DNA of 52,248 bases from positions 1 to 52,248 of the forward strand of contig SKJJ01000134.1 of the NCBI GenBank assembly GCA_007115975.1, written 5' to 3'. A program made the position numbers and the translations under genes. The stretch's first letter is position 1. Each line of letters opens with the position of its first letter. Shown here one piece after another: positions 1 to 8,521 of the stretch. The DNA is from Chitinispirillum sp. GTDB lineage: Bacteria > Fibrobacterota > Chitinivibrionia > Chitinivibrionales > Chitinispirillaceae. The notes beneath the pieces are model-generated. The model was not told the DNA's origin. It ran no database searches and worked only from the letters and a program-made list of their open reading frames with translations.

Positions 1-41
1 CCCGAATCCATCCAAAAAGGTATGACATTGTCCGCTGCCGC

Positions 42-110
42 GCAACCCCTTTTTCGTTTCCTATCCAATACTATAGGAGGGTGAGTACACCCTCCCAAAA
101 AAGGGGTTGC
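42..110. repeat. Perfect nested inverted repeat (cruciform/hairpin) beside the recombinase
   Basis: The outer arms are 13 bp (42-54, gcaaccccttttt, and 98-110, aaaaaggggttgc). Inside lies a second perfect 8-bp stem (76-83 ggagggtg / 88-95 caccctcc) with a 4-nt loop. It starts 61 bp beyond the 3' end of the serine recombinase gene. It could be a bidirectional terminator, because the outer arm is T-rich, or a dyad recombination site. The sequence shows only the symmetry; function is inferred. Confidence 0.75.
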
Positions 111-170
111 ACTCCACTATCAATGTATCAGATGATAACAGTGGGGTTCGGGGGGAGGATGTTGATAAGA

Positions 171-716
171 CTAATTCAAGTACCGATACAGGGTAGATCG
201 TGAGACGCCGAAGATCTTCTGGAGTGAGGCGACACCAACATCGGGATTCTGATGCAGTGCTTTCAGTTTCTTTATCTGTGCAGGGGTGAGTGTCTTTTTT
301 CTTCCGCCTTTCACTCCCCTTTTGCGTGCTGCTTTCAAGCCTGCTGCAGTTCTTTCACGGATGATATCGCGCTCAAATTCTGCAAAAGCTCCGAACATGT
401 GGAAAATCAGCTTGCCGGTTGGTGTTGAGGTATCGATGTTTTCATTCAGGGAGATCAGGTCCACTCCCCTTTCACCCAAAGCCGTACCGGTTTGGATCAG
501 ATCCTTCAGGGATCTGCTGAGCCGATCCAGCTTGTACACCACCAGAACATCACCCTTACGAAGGTTCTCTATCATCCTGGTGAACTCTGCCCGCTCAAGA
601 TTTTTTCCCGATACAGTGTCGGAGTAGATTTTCTCACACCCAGCACCCTGAAGTGCATCGAGCTGACTGTTGAGATTCTGTTCTGCCGTTGATACCCTGC
701 AGTAGCCGATCTTCAT
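171..716 (-). CDS. Serine recombinase (resolvase/invertase family)
   Basis: A 181-residue small serine recombinase of the Tn3 resolvase/DNA invertase type, which cuts and rejoins DNA through a phosphoserine link. The N-terminus carries the catalytic Ser9 in the motif YCRVST. The conserved arginine segment YKLDRLSRS lies near residues 61-69, the long E helix with FAEFERDIIRERT follows near 111-123, and a C-terminal helix-turn-helix ends in GVSRSTLYRYLN. Length is the usual one for the family, so the gene looks intact. A GGGGAG ribosome binding site lies 9 nt before the ATG. No transposase is visible beside it. Inverted repeats on both sides (42-110 and 771-880) are candidate substrates. Whether it is a resolvase or an invertase cannot be decided from sequence alone. 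Confidence 0.93.
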   Translation of the reverse strand: MKIGYCRVSTAEQNLNSQLDALQGAGCEKIYSDTVSGKNLERAEFTRMIENLRKGDVLVVYKLDRLSRSLKDLIQTGTALGERGVDLISLNENIDTSTPTGKLIFHMFGAFAEFERDIIRERTAAGLKAARKRGVKGGRKKTLTPAQIKKLKALHQNPDVGVASLQKIFGVSRSTLYRYLN

Positions 717-770
717 TTAACACCACTCCCCTGTTTTCTGTACCGTCTCATTTCCCCATAAAAAAACTGC

Positions 771-880
771 CGTTTCGGGACTTTGAAAACGGGACGGGTT
801 TTGGAACATGAAAACAGGGTAATTTGAGGCTTTTTTGCAGGAAATTCAGGTGTCCCGTTTAACCTTCGTTTTCGGGATGG
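771..880. repeat. Repeat-rich candidate crossover (res-like) region upstream of the recombinase
   Basis: Directly upstream of the recombinase start are several copies of a cgggac/gtcccg word: cgggac at 776-781 and 790-795, the inverted form gtcccgttt at 852-860, and a related ttttcggga near 869-877. Resolvases of this family usually bind short inverted motifs placed just upstream of their own gene. The arrangement fits a res site, but subsites were not defined by computation. Confidence 0.35.
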
Positions 881-1136
881 GAGAGATATGGGTATTTGGT
901 ATATATTGAGTATTTTGAGCCATAAACGCATATCTTTACATTGACAACGCTTGCTGGTAGGAAAAGTTGCCGACTGCGGGTGACCTCCTGTCAAGCCACA
1001 TAAATGTTGAAGCGGCTACAACCACTGAATAACCTACTATCCCGGCATTTTTTTATACCGCGTGTTCTTTTATAACCGTCTCCAATTTACTAAAATCAAT
1101 TTTTCAAAAAGAAAAATCACCTCCTACAGTAACCGT
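881..1136. other. Non-coding stretch, nothing convincing
   Basis: AT-rich sequence between the candidate recombination region and a doubtful small reading frame. An open frame of about 93 codons over 713-994 on the minus strand has no ribosome binding site and an odd composition, and is not called as a gene. On the minus strand near 1127-1134 there is an aggaggtg string not followed by a usable ORF. Confidence 0.4.
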
Positions 1137-1268
1137 TTAAATTTTTATCTGGGCACGATTTAAATCATCGTAATGTTTCTCCAAAAAGAGATTATTATTG
1201 CTCTTTAAGAATTCGTTATAAGCATAGAGGCCAAAATCAGAATGCGCATCAAATTTACTCATAATCAT
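1137..1268 (-). CDS. Doubtful small protein or gene fragment (43 aa)
   Basis: A 43-codon frame starting MIMSKFDAHSDFG and ending NRAQIKI, preceded by a GGAAAAAG string. Residue use (DAHSDFGLYAYNEF, EKHYDDLN) looks protein-like, so it may be a real small protein or the tail of a decayed gene. The same frame is open upstream to 1367. No family is recognised. Confidence 0.25.
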   Translation of the reverse strand: MIMSKFDAHSDFGLYAYNEFLKSNNNLFLEKHYDDLNRAQIKI

Positions 1269-1378
1269 TCTTTTTCCGCGGCAAAGGCTATAATTAATTT
1301 TTGCTACCTTATTGGGACGGGCATAATGCTTGCGCGAGAGTCGAGCAAAGAACGGTATATCATGCATGGCGCACCGAA

Positions 1379-1412
1379 AAAAGGCATGGTAACAACAGAT
1401 ACCATGCCTTTT
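1379..1412 (-). terminator. Rho-independent terminator for nfnAB
   Basis: A perfect 13-bp stem (1379-1391 / 1400-1412) with an 8-nt loop lies 23 bp beyond the nfnB stop. In minus orientation it is followed by a T run (CCTTTTTTCGG). The A run on the other side would let it also work on the plus strand. Confidence 0.85.
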
Positions 1413-1434
1413 AACTACTTTCTATTGATCTGAT

Positions 1435-2847
1435 TCAGCTTTCAAGCAGATCTTTCTTTATACTTGCAGCAGCAGCTTTTCCCGCACCCATGGCGAGGAT
1501 GACGGTAGCAGCCCCTGTAACAATATCCCCACCTGCGTAAACATATTTTTTTGAAGTCCTGCCATCGCTTTCGTCTGCAACGACAGTACCCCACTTTGAG
1601 ATCTCAAGATCCGGTGTACTCTCGGGGATCAAGGGATTGGCACTATTACCAATAGCGATAATCACCACATCGCACTCTATTATAAAATCACTTCCATTAA
1701 CCGCAACAGGCCGTCTGCGCCCGGAAGAGTCCGGTTCACCAAGTTCCATACGGATACAGCTGAGTCCCTTTACAAAACCTTTTTCATCTGCAAGGATTTC
1801 GGTTGGATTACACAGCAGATTAAACTCGATACCCTCCTCCTTGGCATGATGAATCTCAGCTTTGCGAGCGGGCATTTCCGCTTCGCTTCGTCTGTATACA
1901 ATAAAGGAGTTATCAGCACCCAATCTCAAAGCTGTACGGGCGGCATCCATAGCCACATTACCGCCACCGACAGTAACCACCTTTTTACCCTTCATGACGG
2001 GAGTAGGGGCATTATCGATAAATGCTTTCATCAGATTACTTCTGGTGAGGTACTCATTGGCGGAGTAGACCCCGATGCTGTTTTCCCCTTTTATCTTCAT
2101 AAAGGAGGGCAACCCGGCACCACTTCCAATAAAGACCGCATCAAAGCCCTCTTCATTGAGAAGATCTTCAATGGTTGCAGTTTTACCTACGATAAAATTG
2201 GTTTCAATTTTAACACCGAGATCTTTAAGGTAATCGATCTCTTTTTTCACGATCTCCTTTGGAAGACGAAATTCGGGAATACCATATACCAAAACACCGC
2301 CGGATTCATGCAGTGCCTCAAAAATGGTGACATCAAAGCCATCCTTTACAAGTTCACCTGCGCAGGTTAACCCAGCAGGGCCAGAGCCGGCGATAGCGAC
2401 ACGCTTGCCGTTGGAAGGTTTTATCTGTGGCAATTCGACTGCGTTGTTTTCACGTTCCCAGTCTGCAGCGAACCGCTCCAGATTACCGACAGCAATGGCA
2501 TCCCCTTTTTTCTGCAAAATACACTTAATCTCACACTGCTCTTCCTGAGGGCAGACTCTTCCACACACAGCGGGGAGGGCATTGGTCTCCTTGATTTTTC
2601 TAGCAGCGGCAGCGAACTCGCCCTTTTGAATGAGATCAATAAATTCAGGAATCTTTACATTAACAGGGCACCCCTGGACACAGAGAGGTTTTTTACATTT
2701 AAGACAACGGGAAGCCTCTTCAACAGCTTCTTCAGGAGAGTACCCGTGAGGGACCTCCTGGAAATTCCCAGCTCTAACCTTTGGAGGTTGCTCACGCATT
2801 GGAGTGCGGGTTTTTTGTATCTTTTTATTGGTGGCTGCTTCGCTCAT
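1435..2847 (-). CDS. nfnB: NADH-dependent ferredoxin:NADP+ oxidoreductase large subunit NfnB
   Basis: 470 residues of the glutamate-synthase-beta (GltD) flavoprotein family. The N-terminus holds two four-cysteine sets for [4Fe-4S] clusters (C48, C51, C56, C60 and C95, C99, C105, C109). A FAD-binding GSGPAG motif follows near residue 152, and an NAD(P)-binding GGGNVAMD motif near 295. With NfnA it forms the soluble flavin-based bifurcating enzyme that couples NADPH and NADH to ferredoxin. GltD homologues are also the small subunit of glutamate synthase, but no GltB large subunit is present, and the ATGA overlap (2844-2847) with an NfnA-like gene points to Nfn. Translational coupling is likely. 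Confidence 0.88.
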   Translation of the reverse strand: MSEAATNKKIQKTRTPMREQPPKVRAGNFQEVPHGYSPEEAVEEASRCLKCKKPLCVQGCPVNVKIPEFIDLIQKGEFAAAARKIKETNALPAVCGRVCPQEEQCEIKCILQKKGDAIAVGNLERFAADWERENNAVELPQIKPSNGKRVAIAGSGPAGLTCAGELVKDGFDVTIFEALHESGGVLVYGIPEFRLPKEIVKKEIDYLKDLGVKIETNFIVGKTATIEDLLNEEGFDAVFIGSGAGLPSFMKIKGENSIGVYSANEYLTRSNLMKAFIDNAPTPVMKGKKVVTVGGGNVAMDAARTALRLGADNSFIVYRRSEAEMPARKAEIHHAKEEGIEFNLLCNPTEILADEKGFVKGLSCIRMELGEPDSSGRRRPVAVNGSDFIIECDVVIIAIGNSANPLIPESTPDLEISKWGTVVADESDGRTSKKYVYAGGDIVTGAATVILAMGAGKAAAASIKKDLLES

Positions 2848-3683
2848 TTTGCTCCCTCCAATCTGCAGTTATGCTCTTTTTTTGCCAGATCTTCAAAGCT
2901 TCTGTAGCTGCCAAGACGATTGATCATTTCATCCCAGTCAATTAATGAGGCATCGAATTCTGGCCCATCAACACAGGCGAACTTGGTTTCACTGCCCACC
3001 GTTACCCTGCATCCGCCACACATTCCAGTACCATCAATCATGATCGGATTAAGGGATGCATATGTTTTGATTCCTGCAGCTGCAGTCAAAGCAGCTGTTG
3101 CTTTCATCATAAACACGGGACCAATTACAAAAGCGGTGTCAAATTTTTCACCCGAATCAACAAGCTCATTAAACAGATCCGACACAAAACCCTTCTTTCC
3201 GGCAGATCCGTCATCTGTGGCAATTAAGGTTTTGTCGGATACTTTCTCCACTTCATTTTGAAGAATTATGAGATCTTTGTTTCGTGCCCCAAGGATAGAG
3301 GTCACATCATTTTCGGCAGCATGAAGGGCACTGATAATCGGATATAACGGTGCTACTCCAACCCCACCTCCGATACAGACACACTTACCGAACTTTTCAA
3401 TATGGGTGGGTTTTCCAAGTGGCCCGGCAAGATCCAGAATAGAATCACCCTCATTCATGGCAGCAAGTACCATTGTTGTTTTACCAACCACCTGAAAGAT
3501 GATCTCAATCCATTCACCCTCTGCATTTGCGTCGGCAATGGTCAGGGGTATGCGCTCACTGTTTTCTGTTGGTCTAAGGATAACGAATTGTCCGGCAACT
3601 CTTTTTTTGGCGATACGCGGAGCAGATAAACGAAACCGCCACACCGAATCGGACAATCGTTCCTTTTTTTTAATTACGGCCAT
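2844..3683 (-). CDS. nfnA: NADH-dependent ferredoxin:NADP+ oxidoreductase small subunit NfnA
   Basis: 279 residues resembling the FAD/NAD-binding dihydroorotate dehydrogenase electron transfer (PyrK)/sulfide dehydrogenase family. An N-terminal ferredoxin-reductase barrel (about 1-95) is followed by a nucleotide-binding domain with GGGVGVAPLYP near 105-115. The C-terminal 2Fe-2S site shows C222-x2-C225 and C237. In the characterised NfnA an aspartate replaces one cysteine ligand, and D217 is a candidate here. A GGAGAG ribosome binding site lies 4 nt before the ATG. It is the first gene of the nfnA-nfnB pair and lies downstream of metK on the same strand. Confidence 0.88.
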   Translation of the reverse strand: MAVIKKKERLSDSVWRFRLSAPRIAKKRVAGQFVILRPTENSERIPLTIADANAEGEWIEIIFQVVGKTTMVLAAMNEGDSILDLAGPLGKPTHIEKFGKCVCIGGGVGVAPLYPIISALHAAENDVTSILGARNKDLIILQNEVEKVSDKTLIATDDGSAGKKGFVSDLFNELVDSGEKFDTAFVIGPVFMMKATAALTAAAGIKTYASLNPIMIDGTGMCGGCRVTVGSETKFACVDGPEFDASLIDWDEMINRLGSYRSFEDLAKKEHNCRLEGAK

Positions 3684-3943
3684 TGAACTCTCCAGATCTG
3701 GAAGGTTTTATTATTCATTTATACCAAGAGGTTACGTCTGATACAAACAGAGCGATGCTGCCAATTCAGCAGGCCTACAATTTTATTTCAAACAAAAACC
3801 ATCCTCAATAGTTCAGAATTGGCAGAAAAAAAGTGTGGGTTCCCGCCTTACTGCCGGGATTTCCTCCTGCCTATTCTGAACGTTACAACTATCATCAACA
3901 GGGTTAAAAGCGACAACCCTTTCCCTGTAATTCAGTCAATTAC

Positions 3944-5104
3944 TCAGATTTTTGCGGCTTTTCTGATCTGATCAGCCATATCTGTTTTTTCCCATGTAAA
4001 ATCAGGAAGTTCGCGTCCGAAGTGACCATTACGTGCAGTTTCTCTGTATATTGGCCGTTTCAGATCAAGGCGTTTGATGATCCCGTCTGGTGTAAGGTCA
4101 AACAGTTTACGGATAATCTCACAGATTTCCAGATCGGGGATCTTTCCCGTTGAGAATGTGTCAACATGGATTGAAATCGGTTCAGCAATACCGATGGCAT
4201 AACTCAGCTGAATTTCACAGTGAGTAGCAAGCCCTGCTGCAACGATATTTTTAGCGACCCAGCGGGAAGCGTACGCAGCACTTCTGTCCACCTTTGAGGG
4301 GTCTTTTCCTGAGAAAGCGCCTCCACCATGGGCACCGTAGCCACCATAGGTGTCAACAATAATTTTCCGGCCAGTAAGCCCAGAGTCTCCGTGAGGTCCA
4401 CCAACCACAAAGCGCCCGGTCGGATTGATGTGATACACTGTTTTTGAGTCAAGCCATTTTGCAGGTATGACCTTTTTTATCACTTTCTCAATCATATCTT
4501 TTTTTATCGTAGCATGTTTTGCATCAGGATCGTGTTGGGTGGATATCACAACCGTATCGATTCTTTTTGGTTTCATGCCTTCATATTCAACACTTATCTG
4601 AGACTTTGAATCGGGTCTTAAATAGGGGATTTTTCCCTTTTCACGCTGCTTGACGAGCTCTTCAACCAGGCGATGAGCATAGAAGATGCCAACCGGCATG
4701 CAGGTTTTTGTCTCATTGCAGGCATACCCAAACATTAAGCCCTGGTCACCGGCACCCTGCTCTTTGTGAAGGCCTTTACCTTTGGTGACACCCTGGGAGA
4801 TATCGGGGGACTGCTGGTGAAGTGACAACAGGATACCACATGAGTCTGCATCGAAACCCAGCTCTGGTTTGTTATACCCAATCTCTCTTATTGTTTTTCT
4901 CACAATTTCCTGGACATCAACGGTTGCTTTACTTGTGACCTCACCGGCAACAACAACCAAACCTGTAGTAACCAATGTCTCACATGCTACACGTGACTCG
5001 GGATCCTGTGCCAGCATTGCATCAAGCACTGCATCTGAAATCTGATCACAGACTTTATCCGGATGTCCCTGAGAAACACTTTCTGAAGTGAAAAATCGAC
5101 GCAT
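3944..5104 (-). CDS. metK: S-adenosylmethionine synthase
   Basis: 386 residues, full length. It makes S-adenosylmethionine from ATP and methionine. Visible signatures are the N-terminal [18 protein letters not shown] segment with the catalytic histidine, the [12 protein letters not shown] segment near 116-127, and the glycine-rich [16 protein letters not shown] loop near residue 260. The start has an AGGAGGA ribosome binding site a few nt upstream. It lies 260 bp from nfnA on the same strand; the gap holds only a weak hairpin (tcccg/cggga near 3841-3861), so co-transcription is possible. No SAM riboswitch consensus was seen in the leader. Confidence 0.97.
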   Translation of the reverse strand: MRRFFTSESVSQGHPDKVCDQISDAVLDAMLAQDPESRVACETLVTTGLVVVAGEVTSKATVDVQEIVRKTIREIGYNKPELGFDADSCGILLSLHQQSPDISQGVTKGKGLHKEQGAGDQGLMFGYACNETKTCMPVGIFYAHRLVEELVKQREKGKIPYLRPDSKSQISVEYEGMKPKRIDTVVISTQHDPDAKHATIKKDMIEKVIKKVIPAKWLDSKTVYHINPTGRFVVGGPHGDSGLTGRKIIVDTYGGYGAHGGGAFSGKDPSKVDRSAAYASRWVAKNIVAAGLATHCEIQLSYAIGIAEPISIHVDTFSTGKIPDLEICEIIRKLFDLTPDGIIKRLDLKRPIYRETARNGHFGRELPDFTWEKTDMADQIRKAAKI

Positions 5105-5524
5105 CTATCCTCCTGAATATTGTGAAAAAGCCGGGAATGTAAAAAAGAAATAAAATAAATTGTAGGACGGGATTTTACAAGAATACACTACTATCTAGAG
5201 TTGGGGGCAGTCGGGTGCCGGTTACTGTCTGTACTGAGCAAATCCGAAATAGTGCAGGTTCATCCAGTTTTCTACTGAGGCCCGGCAGACTCCACTGAGA
5301 ACCTGTTTGCGGCAGAAGCAGCACTCCAATCGACAGTGAGAACCTCAACACCTCTCCCCTTTAGTGCAGTACGAGCGTTTTGGGGGCCATAAAAAGTCAT
5401 TTGAGGCCTCAGCCAGCTTGTGGTCATAAATGTTTCATTGGAGGAGAGTCAAAAAGGGTATATTGTGAAGTTTGTATGAGCCTCAGGGCCGTTTTTTTAT
5501 TTCATCTTTAACAGGAGAACTAAC
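5105..5524. other. Divergent intergenic region with a doubtful 51-codon frame
   Basis: Between metK (minus) and the SDR gene (plus). It must hold both promoters, but no clear -35/-10 pair was picked. A minus-strand frame of 51 codons (5272-5427, starting MTTSWLRPQMTFYG, with RTALKGRGVEVLTVDW) looks protein-like but has no good ribosome binding site. It may be the remnant of a larger gene. Confidence 0.35.
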
Positions 5525-6232
5525 ATGAGCAAATTAAACGGGAAATGGGCACTTGTTACCGGAGCGAGTCGGGGGATTGGTCAGCAGATAGCACTTTGCC
5601 TCGCAAAGCACGGTTGTAATGTGGCTATTCACGGACGTTCTGATGAGAACACGGCAAAAACAGTTACAATGCTTGAGCCCTACGATATACAAAAGATGGT
5701 CATCTCCGGCGAACTTAACAGTGAAAAGAGCGTTCAAAGGATCATCTCTGCGGTTATTGACAAAATCGGCGGTGTCGACATCCTCTATAACAATGCAGGA
5801 ATTCAGAATGAGTGGAAAGATGTCTTTGACATCTCTGTTGCTGAGTGGAAAGAGCTTTTTGAGATAAACCTCTTCTCAATTGTACAAATAAACAATGCTC
5901 TTATCCCCTTAATGATCGAAAAAGGCTGGGGCAGAGTGATCCTCACCTCTTCGGGAATTCAGGACATACCGCAACTTCTTCCTTATAGTGTTCAGAAAGC
6001 AGGCCTGGACAAATACTGCAAAGACATTGTGCCGAAACTAGAGGGGACAGGGGTTACAATTAACAGCCTTGATCCGGGCTGGTTGCGTACAGATTTGGGA
6101 GGCCCTCACGGACAGCATGCAGTTGAGACAGTTATTCCCGGGGCGCTTGCGCCGGTGCTGCTTGAAGGGGCAATTCCTAATGGGGCGTCTTACCATGCTC
6201 ATGAGTACAAAACCATGAGTACAAAACCATGA
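5525..6232 (+). CDS. SDR-family NAD(P)-dependent oxidoreductase (FabG-like)
   Basis: 235 residues, a classical short-chain dehydrogenase/reductase. It has the cofactor motif TGASRGIG at 12-19, NNAG at 89-92, catalytic serine near 142, and Y154-x3-K158, followed by the LDPGWLRTDLGG segment. Substrate cannot be told; FabG-like 3-oxoacyl reductases and sugar or alcohol dehydrogenases share these motifs. An AGGAG site precedes the ATG. The last residues (about HEYKTMSTKP) are encoded by a 14-bp tandem duplication that runs into a 7-bp repeat array, so the natural C-terminus may have been altered by repeat expansion. Monocistronic by context. Confidence 0.88.
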   Translation: MSKLNGKWALVTGASRGIGQQIALCLAKHGCNVAIHGRSDENTAKTVTMLEPYDIQKMVISGELNSEKSVQRIISAVIDKIGGVDILYNNAGIQNEWKDVFDISVAEWKELFEINLFSIVQINNALIPLMIEKGWGRVILTSSGIQDIPQLLPYSVQKAGLDKYCKDIVPKLEGTGVTINSLDPGWLRTDLGGPHGQHAVETVIPGALAPVLLEGAIPNGASYHAHEYKTMSTKP

Positions 6233-6269
6233 GTGGTGAGTGGTGAGTGGTGAGTGGTGAGTGGTGAGT
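6200..6269. repeat. Short tandem repeats at the SDR 3' end
   Basis: A 14-bp unit (catgagtacaaaac) occurs twice head to tail at 6200-6213 and 6214-6227. It is followed by five copies of a 7-bp unit (gagtggt) at 6231-6265 plus a partial copy. The stop codon of the SDR gene (6230-6232) falls at the junction, so slippage could change its last residues. Confidence 0.9.
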
Positions 6270-6303
6270 TTAACCTCTGCCGCGCCACTCCCGTTCTCAT
6301 CTC

Positions 6304-7743
6304 CTAACCAGGATTCTGCACCCCGATACCCTGCACATCTTTCCAGTAACTTTTAATAGCAGCAAATATCTCCTGAGAGTCGGCATACCTGCTTACCGGA
6401 ACGGAGATCAGTTTATCTCTGTTTTTTTTGATCCACCTGAAAGCAATTTCCTGTTCAGGGAAGTCGCTTTGATCCTTTGGCAGTTGAGGCGAAAAGAAGA
6501 ATTCCTCCAGCTGATTTTTTATCGATTCAGCCTGGGAAAAATCGGTGCAAAACGGGACTATTTTAATTTTCTGTCCTTCTCTGAACCAAAAAGAGATACC
6601 TTTATCGGTTTGTGCATGTGGTAAAAGAACAATGCAATCATCTATCGGTGAGAATTCTCCTTTGCGTTCAGATATCTCCTTTTGTCTGTTTAACACCGGT
6701 GAATACTTTTTAATCAATCGGTATTCATACAACAGTGCCTCCAGCTCTGAACCACACAGATGAATCGTATATGAATGGGCATCCTCCCTGAGCTGCTGCA
6801 GTTTCAGGGGGGATTCACCACTTTGCCGGAAATAGGCCTGTATTCGTTTTTTAAGGTTGGCGGCTTTACCGATATAGATGTACACCCCATCGGAATTTTT
6901 AAACCCATATACGCCGGGGTTTTGGGGGAGTTTAGCAAGGTCGTCAGTGGTAAACATCTTGTTTTTCAATATTTGAGCAGTCTGTTTATCAAAAGCCTCA
7001 TCCAGCTCCCCCAATGTACCCAGCCCATGCTCTTCAAGTTTTTCAATAAGCTCAGAGGCGATATCGGCAAACAGTTCCCCCTGTTTATATGCGCTGAGCA
7101 TATCATTGGCCACAGGAGCACTTAGAACAGTTTTTGCGGAAGAGTACAGGTCCAGTGGCTTTGACAGTGGCAGGTCCAGAATTTTCATAAACTGACTTAG
7201 CAGATAAAAATTGTCACCGATAGGTATTCCATTTGTTGAGGCCCAAAAAGAGAGTGCGGAAAGCTGATTGTAGGAGAAAAAGAGAGCTGTTTTGCTTTTA
7301 AGCTCTTTACATATCTCTTGAATGGTATCGACTGCCTGCCACTGTGCAAAAGAGTCGTTATGGTTAAGCATAATCTGCTGTTCGTCGTAGTTAAGTTCAG
7401 AAGTTTTTCTTATCCAGACCGATTTAATACAGGAGGGCACAGGCAACGGGTTCCATAGTGAGATGTAGTGTACCGATTTTCCTTGTTGGGCAGGACCGGT
7501 AATCAGGTATACCGCAAGCCATGGCATACCAGAGAGTTTCTGCAGCCCGGTAGTTTTTTTTCTAGCAAACCACCGTTTGTTTTCATCACAGAAACATCGG
7601 GGATCATTCTTCAGGATGCTCTTGACGGTCAGAAAAGCGAGATTCTCATCAGGACTTTTAAATTTAAGAAACGTTTGTGCGATGACAGAAGAGGTAGTCC
7701 CCTGAGATCTGCTGTACAGGAAATCAATTATATCTTCATGCAT
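6304..7743 (-). CDS. UvrC/Cho-like GIY-YIG nuclease with degenerate exonuclease-like domain
   Basis: 479 residues. A GIY-YIG nuclease domain lies at about 268-360, with GVYG at 277-280, YIG at 290-292, a conserved arginine in LKKRIQAYF, and the glutamate helix SELEALLYEYRLIKKYSPVLN, as in UvrC and Cho. Residues 1-62 look like a winged-helix segment. Residues about 75-235 follow the pattern of a DnaQ-type 3'-5' exonuclease (SYNQLSALSFW where VAHNxxFD is usual, and a late segment AYKQGELFADIASELIEKL), but the acidic metal ligands are missing. Exonuclease-GIY-YIG fusions are known in several phyla. Likely role: nucleotide-excision-type incision or DNA processing. No UvrA or UvrB is nearby. Confidence 0.75.
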   Translation of the reverse strand: MHEDIIDFLYSRSQGTTSSVIAQTFLKFKSPDENLAFLTVKSILKNDPRCFCDENKRWFARKKTTGLQKLSGMPWLAVYLITGPAQQGKSVHYISLWNPLPVPSCIKSVWIRKTSELNYDEQQIMLNHNDSFAQWQAVDTIQEICKELKSKTALFFSYNQLSALSFWASTNGIPIGDNFYLLSQFMKILDLPLSKPLDLYSSAKTVLSAPVANDMLSAYKQGELFADIASELIEKLEEHGLGTLGELDEAFDKQTAQILKNKMFTTDDLAKLPQNPGVYGFKNSDGVYIYIGKAANLKKRIQAYFRQSGESPLKLQQLREDAHSYTIHLCGSELEALLYEYRLIKKYSPVLNRQKEISERKGEFSPIDDCIVLLPHAQTDKGISFWFREGQKIKIVPFCTDFSQAESIKNQLEEFFFSPQLPKDQSDFPEQEIAFRWIKKNRDKLISVPVSRYADSQEIFAAIKSYWKDVQGIGVQNPG

Positions 7744-7899
7744 AGATATAGAAATATAGTCCCTGGATACGAAGATACAAAGAGTGGATGCAACAAGTTG
7801 TCTTGTCAGTAATTTCTCTGTTTATCTGACAATAAACAGAATACAGAGACGTAAAGTGATGAGTAGCATAACGGGAATCACTTTGACCAATAAACTCTA

Positions 7900-7928
7900 T
7901 TGACCTTTAAACATTTTATATATATATT
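7900..7928 (+). promoter_or_regulatory. Putative sigma70-type promoter for the lysine-tailed HTH gene
   Basis: TTGACC (7900-7905), a 17-bp spacer, then TATATT (7923-7928), giving a leader of roughly 100 nt before the start at 8039. A second TTGACC lies 17 bp upstream (7883-7888). The rest of the 7744-8038 gap is AT-rich with no other feature seen. Confidence 0.45.
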
Positions 7929-8038
7929 TAGATAGTAAAGGAAAGCTCTCATCACACGACACACCGAAAACACGCCACCAATATTATAACAGATATTTTC
8001 TTTATTAGCAGGGCTTTCACTTTAGAGAGGAGTATTGT

Positions 8039-8374
8039 ATGGCAAGGATTTCGAAGTCTCAGCTGATCAAACTGCAGAAGAAGCTTAAAACTGATGCAGC
8101 AATCGGTGACCAGTTTGGCATCACCCGTCAAGCGATCCATCAACTGCGCAAGAAATACGGCATCGAATCAAGAATAGCTCAGAATGACGCCAGAAATGCT
8201 GAAATTGTTGAGCTTTACAATGATGGCAAATCAGGAACAGCACTGGCAAAGAAGTTTAAGCTTTCTGTTTCACAGACCTACCGTATTATCAATGACGCAC
8301 AGGGCAACAAGGCAGCAAAAAAAGCTGTTAAAAAGCCAGTTAAGGCTAAAAAGGCTGTCAAAAAGAGAAAGTAA
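8039..8374 (+). CDS. Small HTH DNA-binding protein with lysine-rich histone-H1-like tail
   Basis: 111 residues. Two helix-turn-helix-like segments are visible, about 12-45 (DAAIGDQFGITRQAIHQLRKKYG) and 50-85 (GTALAKKFKLSVSQTYRIIND). After residue 90 the protein is a low-complexity tail of Lys, Ala, Val and Pro (AAKKAVKKPVKAKKAVKKRK), like the C-terminal tails of bacterial histone-H1-like and some HU proteins. Likely a nucleoid-associated or regulatory DNA-binding protein, although no named family is recognised. It has an AGAGGAG site, a candidate promoter and its own terminator, so it is a single-gene unit. Confidence 0.75.
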   Translation: MARISKSQLIKLQKKLKTDAAIGDQFGITRQAIHQLRKKYGIESRIAQNDARNAEIVELYNDGKSGTALAKKFKLSVSQTYRIINDAQGNKAAKKAVKKPVKAKKAVKKRK

Positions 8375-8398
8375 TTTTTTTCTATAGAGCTTTTCATG

Positions 8399-8430
8399 GG
8401 CCCTGTTTTATGCAGGGCCTTTTTTATTTT
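8399..8430 (+). terminator. Rho-independent terminator of the HTH gene
   Basis: Perfect 7-bp stem ggccctg (8399-8405) / cagggcc (8413-8419) with a 7-nt loop, followed at once by a T-rich tract. It lies 24 bp past the stop codon. Confidence 0.9.
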
Positions 8431-8521
8431 TTGCAAGCAACTTTACAACCCTCTTTGCAAACAATGCTGTGCGGGGTATAATTTTAGTAGATACACCTGA
8501 ACCAACACCGTAAAAGTCACT

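Noticed and set aside
713..994. 93-codon minus-strand frame beside the recombinase
   Set aside because: No ribosome binding site, unnatural residue mix, and it covers the candidate recombination repeats.
1435..3683. Glutamate synthase small subunit (GltD) assignment
   Set aside because: No GltB gene is adjacent, and the overlapping partner is an NfnA-type flavoprotein, so NfnAB is the better reading.
5105..5300. SAM riboswitch upstream of metK
   Set aside because: No SAM-I core or other known SAM-sensing consensus could be recognised in the leader.
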